26,016 bases of DNA, from positions 1 through 26,016 of the forward strand of contig CAYYOS010000014.1 in NCBI GenBank assembly GCA_964473355.1. The letters are read 5' to 3'. Shown piece after piece: positions 8,928 through 16,338 of the stretch (positions are counted from its first letter, which is position 1; each line of letters begins with the position of its first letter). This DNA comes from CAYYOS01 sp964473355. GTDB taxonomy: Bacteria > Pseudomonadota > Gammaproteobacteria > Burkholderiales > REEB80. Under the pieces are notes generated by a model. That model searched no databases. It saw only the letters and a program-made list of their open reading frames with translations, and was not told where the DNA came from. The translations under genes were made by a program, and so were the position numbers.

Positions 8928-9093
8928 TAGGAGCCTGTCGGACTTGAAGAATCGAAGCGAAAATTCGGCTGGGCAAGGACAGATTTTGACGATTTTGCCG
9001 GTCAATAGTCATTCTATTGACCAAAAAAGCGGCGACATATGTACCGGCCAGGCGGATTTGCAGCCGATTTCCTTTAAGTCCGACAGGCTCCTA
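8928..9093. mobile_element. Palindromic MITE-like element 1 (ndk-rlmN)
   Basis: A 166-base near-palindrome. Its terminal repeats TAGGAGCCTGTCGGACTT (8928-8945) and its exact inverse (9076-9093) match over 18 of 18 bases. The inner arms also pair with mismatches (AATCG...AAA...CGGCTGGGC on the left against its inverse on the right). The centre is a perfect nine-base-pair hairpin, GGTCAATAG (9000-9008), loop TCATT, CTATTGACC (9014-9022). The outermost TA on each side could be a TA target duplication or part of the repeat. It encodes no transposase, so it is non-autonomous. It stays open in the rlmN frame throughout and seems to provide AGGAG and TTG for that gene. Confidence 0.8.
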
Positions 9094-10167
9094 ACTAACT
9101 TACTCAATTTTGATGCGCAGCAGCTCAATACTTTTTTAGCCAAAGAAGGGGAAAAACCCTTTCGCGCTAAGCAGTTAATGCGCTGGATGCATCAATTTGG
9201 AGAAAGTGATTTTCAATCCATGAGTGATTTATCCAAACCCTTACGCGAAAAATTGGCGCGGGTGGCGAGCGTTACGCCGCCACGGGTGGCATCGGAACAT
9301 CATTCTGCGGACGGCACGCGCAAATGGTTATTGGATGTCGGGGCGGCCAATTTGATAGAAACCGTTTTTATTCCCGAAAAAAATCGTGGCACCTTGTGCA
9401 TATCTTCCCAAGTGGGCTGCGCGCTGGCTTGCTCGTTTTGCTCCACCGGCAAGCAAGGCTTTAATCGCAACCTGACAACGGCGGAGATCATTGGTCAGTT
9501 ATGGCTAGCCAATAAAGCCTTAAAAACCGAAGATGGCGAGCGCGTCATCAGCAATGTCGTGATGATGGGCATGGGAGAACCCTTGCTGAATTTTGAAGCT
9601 TTAGTTGCGGCGCTGCACCTCATGCTCGACGATTCTGCTTACGGCTTATCGCGGCGACGGGTCACCGTCAGCACGTCGGGAATTGTGCCAGCCATGGATA
9701 GATTGCGCGAGCAATGCCCCGTGGCTTTAGCGGTATCCTTGCACGCGCCCAATGACGCGTTGCGCGATGAACTAGTACCGATTAACAAAAAGTATCCCTT
9801 AGCAGCCTTGCTTAAGGCTTGCTGGCGTTACCTTGACAATGCCCCGCGGGATTTCATCACCTTTGAGTATGTGATGTTAGCCGGGATAAACGATGCGCCG
9901 GAGCAGGCCCGCGCGCTGGTAAAATTGGTTGATAAGTTACCCTGTAAATTCAATTTAATTCCTTTTAACCCTTTCCCGCGGTCCGGCTATGAGCGCTCTT
10001 CGCCAGAACGCATACGCCAATTTAGCGAGATTTTAAGCGACCAAGGGCTGATTACCACCACCCGCAAAACTCGCGGCGATGATATCGACGCGGCTTGCGG
10101 TCAACTTGCCGGACAAGTGCAGGATAAAACGCGACGTACGCAGAAAAATTTGGAGACCGTAGCGTGA
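8944..10167 (+). CDS. rlmN: 23S rRNA / tRNA adenine-C2 methyltransferase (radical SAM)
   Basis: Methylates C2 of A2503 in 23S rRNA and A37 of some tRNAs by a radical-SAM mechanism. The cluster motif CALACSFC is intact (C159, C163, C166), and the Cys that forms the methyl-enzyme intermediate is C385 in DAACGQL. Conserved family sequence begins at about residue 51 (NLLNFDAQQLN, then GEKPFRAKQLMRWMH). Before it lie 50 residues encoded by palindromic element 1, and no ATG, GTG or TTG exists between the element and the conserved part. I chose TTG at 8944 because AGGAG (8929-8933) stands ten bases upstream; TTG at 9058 is the main alternative and would give a 369-residue protein. The stop overlaps the pilW start by four bases (GTGA). 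Confidence 0.93.
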   Translation: MKNRSENSAGQGQILTILPVNSHSIDQKSGDICTGQADLQPISFKSDRLLTNLLNFDAQQLNTFLAKEGEKPFRAKQLMRWMHQFGESDFQSMSDLSKPLREKLARVASVTPPRVASEHHSADGTRKWLLDVGAANLIETVFIPEKNRGTLCISSQVGCALACSFCSTGKQGFNRNLTTAEIIGQLWLANKALKTEDGERVISNVVMMGMGEPLLNFEALVAALHLMLDDSAYGLSRRRVTVSTSGIVPAMDRLREQCPVALAVSLHAPNDALRDELVPINKKYPLAALLKACWRYLDNAPRDFITFEYVMLAGINDAPEQARALVKLVDKLPCKFNLIPFNPFPRSGYERSSPERIRQFSEILSDQGLITTTRKTRGDDIDAACGQLAGQVQDKTRRTQKNLETVA

Positions 10168-10922
10168 AGACACTCCCATTATTACTGGCGTTGCTGCTAA
10201 CGGCGTGCGCAAGCCCAGCTCAAAAAGCCCAAGTTAATGCCGATTCCGCTGATTCGCGGAATCGGGCCATAGTGCACACGCAATTGGGTGCAGGCTACTT
10301 GGAGCGGGCGCAGCTAGGCGTCGCGCTACAGGAGCTGACGGCGGCCGTCGCGGCAGACCCCAAATACAGCCAAGCGCATAACGTATTGGGGCTGGTCTAT
10401 ATGCAGCTCAGAGAAAATTCGCGGGCCGAAGAAAGTTTCCGTAGAGCCCTGCAAACTGACGGCAACAATTCCGATGCGCATAATAATTTTGGCTGGTTTT
10501 TGTGCCAACAAGATAGAATTGATGAGTCTATTCCACATTTTCTGTCGGCCTTAAAAGATCCGCTATATACCACGCCGGAGCGCTCTTACTTAAACGCCGG
10601 CCTATGCTCACTTAAGAAGAACGATATTGCTGGCGCCGAAGATTTTTTTCAAAAAGCATTGAAGATTAGCGCAAACCAGCCGCAGGTTTATCTAAGTTTG
10701 GCGCAGATAAATTTTAATCGAGAGCGTTTGGTCGACAGTAAGTTTAATTTGGAAAAATACATGCAGTTAAGCGAGCCCAGTGCTGAGGCTCTTTGGCTGG
10801 GGGTACGGTTGGCCCGTAAGCTTCAAGATAGGGGCTCGGAGCTAAGTTATGGTCAGCAGTTGCGACGTAAATACCCCGATTCCCGGGAGGCCATTTCCCT
10901 GCGTAGTGGAATTTACGAATGA
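10164..10922 (+). CDS. pilW: Type IV pilus biogenesis/stability lipoprotein PilW (PilF)
   Basis: An outer-membrane pilotin-type lipoprotein that in this family helps assemble or stabilise the PilQ secretin. It has 252 residues, a lipoprotein signal peptide with lipobox LTAC (Cys15), then about six tetratricopeptide repeats (about 40-230), for example VALQELTAAVAADPKYSQAH and AEESFRRALQTDGNNSDAHN. The GTG start overlaps the rlmN stop, with GGAG eight bases upstream. Its position between rlmN and rodZ is the usual one. It implies that the organism makes type IV pili, although no other pil gene is in view. Confidence 0.93.
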   Translation: MKTLPLLLALLLTACASPAQKAQVNADSADSRNRAIVHTQLGAGYLERAQLGVALQELTAAVAADPKYSQAHNVLGLVYMQLRENSRAEESFRRALQTDGNNSDAHNNFGWFLCQQDRIDESIPHFLSALKDPLYTTPERSYLNAGLCSLKKNDIAGAEDFFQKALKISANQPQVYLSLAQINFNRERLVDSKFNLEKYMQLSEPSAEALWLGVRLARKLQDRGSELSYGQQLRRKYPDSREAISLRSGIYE

Positions 10923-11791
10923 GCTTAGACGCCGCTTTGTCGCCGGGACAATTGCTAAGCCAAGAGCGCGAGCGGCAGCATAAATCCCATAATGATATCG
11001 CCCGGCAATTGCGCCTTACTCTACGGCAAGTTCAGGCGCTGGAAAGTGATAATTATGCCGCGCTGCCGGGTACCACCTTCGTGCGTGGTTTTATGCGCAA
11101 CTACGCGAAGCTACTGGGTATGGATCCCGAGGCACTGCTACGTATTTACGAAGCTAGCTTGCCACCCCCGCCGGTTTTTGAGGAGCCCCCACCTGAGCCC
11201 AAAGCACGCCCTCGGGTTAAGATGGCCGCTTGGGTAACGATGACCCTGGTTATCGTTGCGGTGCTTGGTCTGGCGGTGAATTGGCTAGATCCCGATTTGC
11301 GAAATCTAAATTTCTCCGCGCAAACCTTAACACCTAACGCCGCCACTTCGCCTCAACAGAATAGCGCGAGTTCCAAAGAAAATTTGCGTCAAAGCTCAAG
11401 TCTTGCAAACGCCAAGTCCACGCAAAACTTGCCCGTTGTCCCACATCAAATAGCAATGCGCGAAGCCGAGCGTGGTGATGCGCAGATTTCCCCCGAGGGC
11501 CCTCCATCTAAAGATGTGGCCGACTTAGCTGGCCCTTCAGACACACAAGACTTACTCGCAAGGCTGAAGTTTTTCTTTAACGAAGACGCTTGGGTGGAAG
11601 TTCGTGACCAGGACCACCAAAAAGTATTCTCACATTTGAATATCAAAGGCACCGAAAAGGTAGTGGATGCGGCGCCCCCTTTGACGCTGATCGTGGGTAA
11701 CGCTCGTGCGGTGAGAGTCACCTATAATGACAACGAAGTCGATTTGACCCCGCATATCAAAAATAATATCGCTCGATTTAACTTGGAATAG
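10919..11791 (+). CDS. rodZ: RodZ-type cell-shape protein (HTH plus DUF4115)
   Basis: A 290-residue bitopic inner-membrane protein that in rods links MreB filaments to the elongation machinery. The N-terminal Cro/C1-type helix-turn-helix (about 10-75: GQLLSQERERQHKSHNDIAR to FVRGFMRNYAKLLGMDP) is the MreB-binding cytoplasmic part. A Pro-rich linker (81-100), one transmembrane helix (about 102-123), a low-complexity Ser/Asn/Gln periplasmic linker and a C-terminal DUF4115 domain (about 215-290, with EDAWVEVRD) follow. The start overlaps the pilW stop (ATGA). The HTH here is not expected to act as a classical repressor. Confidence 0.93.
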   Translation: MSLDAALSPGQLLSQERERQHKSHNDIARQLRLTLRQVQALESDNYAALPGTTFVRGFMRNYAKLLGMDPEALLRIYEASLPPPPVFEEPPPEPKARPRVKMAAWVTMTLVIVAVLGLAVNWLDPDLRNLNFSAQTLTPNAATSPQQNSASSKENLRQSSSLANAKSTQNLPVVPHQIAMREAERGDAQISPEGPPSKDVADLAGPSDTQDLLARLKFFFNEDAWVEVRDQDHQKVFSHLNIKGTEKVVDAAPPLTLIVGNARAVRVTYNDNEVDLTPHIKNNIARFNLE

Positions 11792-11792
11792 C

Positions 11793-12917
11793 ATGTTTAC
11801 GGTTGAAATTCCTCGCCGCAAAAGCCGACAAATTAGCGTGGGCAATGTAAAAATAGGCGGTGACGCGCCGATTTCGGTACAAACCATGACCAACACCGAA
11901 ACCTGCGATGTCGAGGCGACGCTCGCGCAAATCGAACGTGTAGTAAAAGTCGGCGCGGACATTGTGCGGGTTTCCGTTCCTTCCATGGCGGCGGCCGAGG
12001 CCTTCGGCAAAATTAAAAAGCGCGCATCGGTACCGTTAGTCGCCGACATTCACTTTGATTACAAAATCGCGCTACGCGTGGCAGAATTGGGCGCCGACTG
12101 CTTACGAATTAACCCCGGCAACATCGGCAGGGAAGATCGCATACGCGCGGTAATCCAGTCGGCCCGCGACCACGGCATTCCGATCCGAGTGGGCGTTAAT
12201 GCCGGCTCCTTAGAAAAAGATTTACAAAAAAAATACGGCGAGCCTACGCCCGCCGCGTTAGTTGAGTCGGCGCTGCGGCATGTGGATATTCTCGACAAAC
12301 TGGATTTTCAAGATTACAAAGTAAGCCTTAAAGCCTCTGAGGTGTTCATGACGGTGGAGGCTTACAAGCTATTGGCGAATCAAATTGAGCAACCTTTACA
12401 TCTGGGTATCACCGAAGCCGGCGGATTACGTTCCGGCAGCGTAAAATCTTCCATAGGCCTGGGTATGCTTTTGGCCTTAGGTATCGGCGATACAATCAGA
12501 ATTTCTCTGGCCGCTGATCCCGTAGAAGAAGTTAAGGTCGGTTTTGATATTTTAAAGAGCCTTCACCTGCGCAATAAGGGCATTAACATTATCGCGTGCC
12601 CGTCCTGCTCGCGCCAGGAATTCGACGTGATTAAAGCGGTAAACGCGCTCGAATCCCGGTTGGAGGACGTGTTGGAACATCTGGACGTTGCCGTGATCGG
12701 CTGCGTGGTCAACGGCCCGGGGGAAGCCCGCGAAGCCCATATCGGACTGGCTGGCGGCTCGCCGAATTTGTTGTATGTCGATGGCAAGCCCAGCCATAAA
12801 GTAACGGAGTCAGAATTGGTCGATGCATTAGAAAAACAAGTACGCTCAAAAATTGCGATGATGAACGAAAACCCTAGCCCTATCAATAAAACTATTCCGA
12901 TTAAAGCCGTAGGTTAG
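11793..12917 (+). CDS. ispG: 4-hydroxy-3-methylbut-2-enyl diphosphate synthase
   Basis: Converts MEcPP to HMBPP in the non-mevalonate isoprenoid pathway with an iron-sulfur cluster and an external reductant (flavodoxin or ferredoxin). The 374-residue form is the short bacterial type: a TIM-barrel (about 1-260, VRVSVPSMAAAEAF and RINPGNIG) then the cluster domain with ligands C269 and C272 in ACPSC, C304 in GCVVNGPGEA and E311, aligning with E. coli C270, C273, C305 and E312. It begins one base after the rodZ stop. Palindromic element 2 starts three bases after its stop codon. Confidence 0.98.
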   Translation: MFTVEIPRRKSRQISVGNVKIGGDAPISVQTMTNTETCDVEATLAQIERVVKVGADIVRVSVPSMAAAEAFGKIKKRASVPLVADIHFDYKIALRVAELGADCLRINPGNIGREDRIRAVIQSARDHGIPIRVGVNAGSLEKDLQKKYGEPTPAALVESALRHVDILDKLDFQDYKVSLKASEVFMTVEAYKLLANQIEQPLHLGITEAGGLRSGSVKSSIGLGMLLALGIGDTIRISLAADPVEEVKVGFDILKSLHLRNKGINIIACPSCSRQEFDVIKAVNALESRLEDVLEHLDVAVIGCVVNGPGEAREAHIGLAGGSPNLLYVDGKPSHKVTESELVDALEKQVRSKIAMMNENPSPINKTIPIKAVG

Positions 12918-12920
12918 CAA

Positions 12921-13193
12921 GGAACCTCTGAACCAGTCCACCATGAGCCGCGTTGCAGCCCAATTGGCGATGATTGCGCGAAACGTTGCGCAGGTAATAG
13001 TCATTCTATTAGGCCAAGCGACGCGCCAAAGCAAGCGCGCCAATTGGGTGCAACCCTTCGGGCACTTGGCTTTGCGGGCGACCTGCTTCGTTACGACTCG
13101 TTGCCATAGAATAACTATGGTTGCCTCGCCGCGTCTCGCATCTCATCCCGCAAGGCCAAGTGCGCGGCCATGGTGGACTGGTTCAGAGGTTCC
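12921..13193. mobile_element. Composite palindromic element 2 (ispG-hisS), three-way-junction fold
   Basis: A 273-base element filling the ispG-hisS gap. Terminal repeats 12921-12945 and 13169-13193 are perfect inverse copies over 25 bases, and with one bulged A they extend through GCCGC (12947-12951) and GCGGC (13164-13168). Inside are two further palindromes that start and end flush with that stem. Arm A runs from 12952 to 13054 (GTTGCAGCCCAATTGGCG against its inverse, with one bulge; tip TAATAG-TCATT-CTATTA at 12995-13011). Arm B runs from 13062 to 13163 (GCACTTGGCTTTGCGGG against its inverse with one mismatch; tip CCATAG-AATAA-CTATGG at 13104-13120). A seven-base linker joins the arms. 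No transposase is encoded. The right repeat supplies AGAGG for hisS. Confidence 0.82.
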
Positions 13194-13196
13194 CTA

Positions 13197-14456
13197 ATGC
13201 CTTCCGTTATTCAAGCCGTCCGCGGGATGAACGATATTCTGCCGGACGAAACACCCTTGTGGGAATATTTCGAGAACACCACCCGCCGCTGGTTGGCGAG
13301 TTATGGTTATCGCAACATCCGCTTACCTATAGTCGAACATACCGATTTATTTGTCCGTACTATCGGCGAGGTTACGGATATCGTTGAAAAAGAAATGTAT
13401 ACTTTCGTCGACAATAAAAATGGCGAGAGTCTTACCCTGCGCCCGGAGGGAACCGCATCCTGTGTGCGTGCGGTCTTAGAACATAATCTGCTTTATCAAG
13501 CGCCGCAACGTTTGTACTATACGGGGCCGATGTTTCGCCACGAGCGGCCGCAGAAAGGTCGCTATCGTCAATTCCATCAAATCGGTGTAGAGGCCTTAGG
13601 ATTTGCTGGCCCGGACGTGGATGCGGAACATATTGCGATGACCCATCGCCTGTGGCAACAGCTGCAGTTGGGAGACGTAAAGCTGCAAATTAATACCTTG
13701 GGCAGCCGAGATACGCGAGCTCGATATCGGGAAAAGATTGTAGGTTATTTTTCAGGGCATAAAGAAAAGCTCAACGACGAGGCACGCGCGCGTTTGGAAA
13801 AAAACCCATTACGGCTTTTAGATAGCAAAGATCCTGACCTACAAACCATTATTGAAGGTGCGCCGCAACTGTTGAACGAAATAGATGATGCGTCGCGGGA
13901 CCATTTTGCACAGCTGCAGCGCATGCTGGGCGAATTGAATATCAATTTTGAAATCAACCCCCGTCTGGTGCGGGGTTTGGACTATTATAATTTAACCGTG
14001 TTTGAATGGGTAACCGATAGGCTCGGCGCCCAAGGTACGGTTTGCGCAGGCGGGCGTTACGACGGTTTGGTGGAAATGCTCGGCGGTAAGCCTGCCCCGG
14101 CGTGCGGTTACGCAATTGGTGTTGAACGCGTGCTGGCGCTATGCGCGCATAACTTTACGGTAGCAGCGCCGGATGCGTATATAGTTCACGCTGGCGAAGG
14201 AGTGGACCGCTTTGCTATGCGCCTGGCGGAAACGCTGCGGGATCATGGTCTAAAAATTTTACTGCACGCCGGTGGCGGCAGTTTTAAAGCGCAAATGAGA
14301 AAAGCAGATCTAAGTGCCGCCCATTACGCCATTATTATTGGGGAGAACGAAGTTGCCATGGATAAAGTCACCATGAAACCTTTGCGTGGCGGTGACTCTC
14401 AGCAAACCTTGTCGTTATCGGAGACAATTCAATTATTAAGGAAGCAGCATGCATAA
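13197..14456 (+). CDS. hisS: Histidyl-tRNA synthetase
   Basis: Charges tRNA-His with histidine; class II, cytoplasmic dimer. From the ATG at 13197 the protein is 419 residues, the normal length, and begins MPSVIQAVRGMNDILP as usual in Betaproteobacteria. Visible motifs are LRPEGTA (81-87), motif 2 in FRHERPQKGRYRQFHQIGVE (113-132), the histidine-specific LVRGLDYYN, GGRYDGLVEMLGG, and motif 3 in ACGYAIGVERVLAL. A C-terminal anticodon-binding domain follows. An in-frame ATG at 13170 would add nine residues (MVDWFRGSL) read from the palindromic element; I reject it because AGAGG (13185-13189) stands seven bases before 13197. The stop overlaps the next gene by eight bases. Confidence 0.97.
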   Translation: MPSVIQAVRGMNDILPDETPLWEYFENTTRRWLASYGYRNIRLPIVEHTDLFVRTIGEVTDIVEKEMYTFVDNKNGESLTLRPEGTASCVRAVLEHNLLYQAPQRLYYTGPMFRHERPQKGRYRQFHQIGVEALGFAGPDVDAEHIAMTHRLWQQLQLGDVKLQINTLGSRDTRARYREKIVGYFSGHKEKLNDEARARLEKNPLRLLDSKDPDLQTIIEGAPQLLNEIDDASRDHFAQLQRMLGELNINFEINPRLVRGLDYYNLTVFEWVTDRLGAQGTVCAGGRYDGLVEMLGGKPAPACGYAIGVERVLALCAHNFTVAAPDAYIVHAGEGVDRFAMRLAETLRDHGLKILLHAGGGSFKAQMRKADLSAAHYAIIIGENEVAMDKVTMKPLRGGDSQQTLSLSETIQLLRKQHA

Positions 14457-15078
14457 TCTAGAAGAGCAAGAGCGTATCGATGCGCTTAAGGCTTGGTGGA
14501 ACAAGAATTCAAAAGTGGTGACGATGCTTGTGATGGTTGTCGCTATCGCTGCGCTCAGTGTCACCGGCTGGCGCTATTATCAAGCGAAGCAAAATACTCA
14601 GGCGGCGCTATTATATTCCGCGCTGCAAGATGGTTCCAATGCGCGTGATCTGAAAAAAGCCCGGCAAATTTCCGGGGAACTTATCGACAAATATGCGAAG
14701 ACAGTTTATGCCTCGCGTGCCGCCTTAATTATCGCTAAGGACAATTTCGAGGCGGGCGATTTTCAGAGTGCTAAAGCACAATTGCAGTGGGCTATCAGCC
14801 ACTCTCCGCAAGCGGAGATTAAAGATCTCGCACGCTTAAGGCTAGCCGCAATTTTGTTTGACGAAAAGAAATATAATGAAGCCCTATCCTTGCTAAGGAC
14901 CAAGCACGGCAGTGCATTTTCCGGCTTGTATGCGGATTTAATTGGGGACGTCTATCAAGCACAAGGCAAGGTGTCGGAAGCGCAACGCAGTTATCAGCTC
15001 GCTTTAAACAAAATGGATCAAAAGGTGGCCTATAGGCAACTTGTGCAATTTAAATTAGACGCGTTAGGAAGCAAATGA
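14449..15078 (+). CDS. YfgM-type membrane-anchored TPR protein
   Basis: A 209-residue inner-membrane protein with a short cytoplasmic start, one transmembrane helix (about 22-41) and a periplasmic TPR-like domain (about 48-209; for example AKAQLQWAISHSPQAEIKDLARLRLAAILFDEKKY, given here only as a landmark in two pieces: AKAQLQWAISHS then AEIKDLARLRLA). In E. coli YfgM is an ancillary subunit at the SecYEG translocon that works with PpiD and lies between hisS and bamB, as here. AAGGAAG precedes the ATG, which overlaps the hisS end. Its stop overlaps a possible bamB start. Confidence 0.9.
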   Translation: MHNLEEQERIDALKAWWNKNSKVVTMLVMVVAIAALSVTGWRYYQAKQNTQAALLYSALQDGSNARDLKKARQISGELIDKYAKTVYASRAALIIAKDNFEAGDFQSAKAQLQWAISHSPQAEIKDLARLRLAAILFDEKKYNEALSLLRTKHGSAFSGLYADLIGDVYQAQGKVSEAQRSYQLALNKMDQKVAYRQLVQFKLDALGSK

Positions 15079-15092
15079 CAAAGGAGTCGGTA

Positions 15093-16244
15093 ATGAATCA
15101 GCTCGCCATAAAACTGCTGCTGGTGTTTGGGCTGATGATGTTGGGGGGTTGCGCGAGCTGGTTTGGGAACTGGTTTGGGGGCAAGGATACCAGCGTGCAG
15201 CCTGCGCCCCTGGTAGAGTTCAAACCTACTATTGCACTGAAATTGAAGTGGCAGGTGAATACGGGCAGCGCGCAAACTGCCTTTTTTTCGCCCGCCTTGG
15301 ACGGTGAAAATGTGTTTGTGGCTGCCGCGGACGGCCAATTAATGCGTATTGACAGAGCCACCGGCCGCGTGCAGTGGCAGGTAGTCAGCGGCAAAAAGCT
15401 CTCTGGAGGCGTGGGCGCCGGGGATAACTTGGTGCTAGTGGGGACAGCCAAAGGCCAGGTATTAGCATACGATCAAACTGGAAAACTGTTATGGCAATCG
15501 GAGCTTTCCAGTGAAATACTGGCGGCTCCTAAAGTCGCCGAGGGCATAGTCGTTGCTCGCACGGGCGATGGCAAAGTTTTTGGTTTGAGCGCGGAAGATG
15601 GTAAAACCCGATGGGTCTACCAACGCGCCGTACCAGCGCTGAGCCTGCGCACCGCCGCGGGCATTTTGATCCATCGCGGCGCAGTGTTTGTGGGTTTCGC
15701 CGGGGGCAAGCTGGTCGCCTTGAGTTTAAGTAGTGGCAATGTCGGGTGGGAGGCGACGGTCGCTTTGCCAAAAGGCGCGACGGAGCTTGAGCGCATTGCC
15801 GACGTTAGCAGTACGCCCGTCACCGATGGTCGCAATGTTTATGCGGTAGCCTACCAAGGAAAAGTCGTCTCATTGGACATCACTAACGGTACATTAATTT
15901 GGTCTCGGGATATTTCTAGCGCCTCGGGCCTCGCCATCGATCAGCAGAATATTTATGTAAGTGAAGCACGGGGTAGCGTGCACGCTCTAACTAAGTCCAA
16001 TGGTACCAGTGTGTGGAAGCAAGACAAACTTACCGCGAGAGCGTTATCTGCACCCGCGGTGAGCGATAAGTTTGTGGCGGTGGGAGACGTGCAGGGCTAC
16101 GTGCACATTCTTAGTGTAGAAGACGGCGGTTTCGCGCAGCGGGCGGCCACGGATGCTACCGCGATACGCGTGCCGCCGGTTTCTTTGGCGAACGGCTTTA
16201 TATTTCAAAGTGAAAAGGGTGGTGTATTCGCCTTTGAAATTTGA
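15093..16244 (+). CDS. bamB: Outer-membrane assembly lipoprotein BamB
   Basis: A lipoprotein of the BAM complex that helps BamA insert beta-barrel proteins into the outer membrane. From the ATG at 15093 it has 383 residues: a lipoprotein signal with lipobox LGGC (Cys20) and an eight-bladed PQQ-type beta-propeller, visible as repeated strands such as VFVAAADGQLMRIDRATGRV and DGKVFGLSAEDGKTRWVY. I preferred this ATG to the one at 15075 (which overlaps the previous stop) because AAGGAG (15081-15086) lies six bases before 15093 and the signal peptide then has normal length. In many relatives der (GTPase) follows bamB; here the next gene is a leftward desaturase. Confidence 0.95.
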   Translation: MNQLAIKLLLVFGLMMLGGCASWFGNWFGGKDTSVQPAPLVEFKPTIALKLKWQVNTGSAQTAFFSPALDGENVFVAAADGQLMRIDRATGRVQWQVVSGKKLSGGVGAGDNLVLVGTAKGQVLAYDQTGKLLWQSELSSEILAAPKVAEGIVVARTGDGKVFGLSAEDGKTRWVYQRAVPALSLRTAAGILIHRGAVFVGFAGGKLVALSLSSGNVGWEATVALPKGATELERIADVSSTPVTDGRNVYAVAYQGKVVSLDITNGTLIWSRDISSASGLAIDQQNIYVSEARGSVHALTKSNGTSVWKQDKLTARALSAPAVSDKFVAVGDVQGYVHILSVEDGGFAQRAATDATAIRVPPVSLANGFIFQSEKGGVFAFEI

Positions 16245-16338
16245 ATTGACCGACTATTTTTTTAACAATCCCAGGCCTTAGGATTTCACTTTGCTCTAAG
16301 GTGAGTTTCGAGCAGAGTGTGTCGAGATGTAGTTAGCC

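Noticed and set aside
13170..13196. ATG at 13170 as the start of hisS
   Set aside because: It adds nine residues encoded by the terminal repeat; the ATG at 13197 gives the usual HisS N-terminus and has a better placed Shine-Dalgarno sequence.
12943..13197. Open frames inside palindromic element 2 on both strands
   Set aside because: They exist because the palindrome is open in several frames; the same peptide MVDWFRGSL appears from both ends because it is encoded by the two inverted repeats. No protein family is recognisable.
16245..16338. A bidirectional terminator between bamB and the desaturase
   Set aside because: A T-run (about 16257-16263) is present but no hairpin stands directly before it; the weak TCAC...GTGA pairing further on lacks a T-run.
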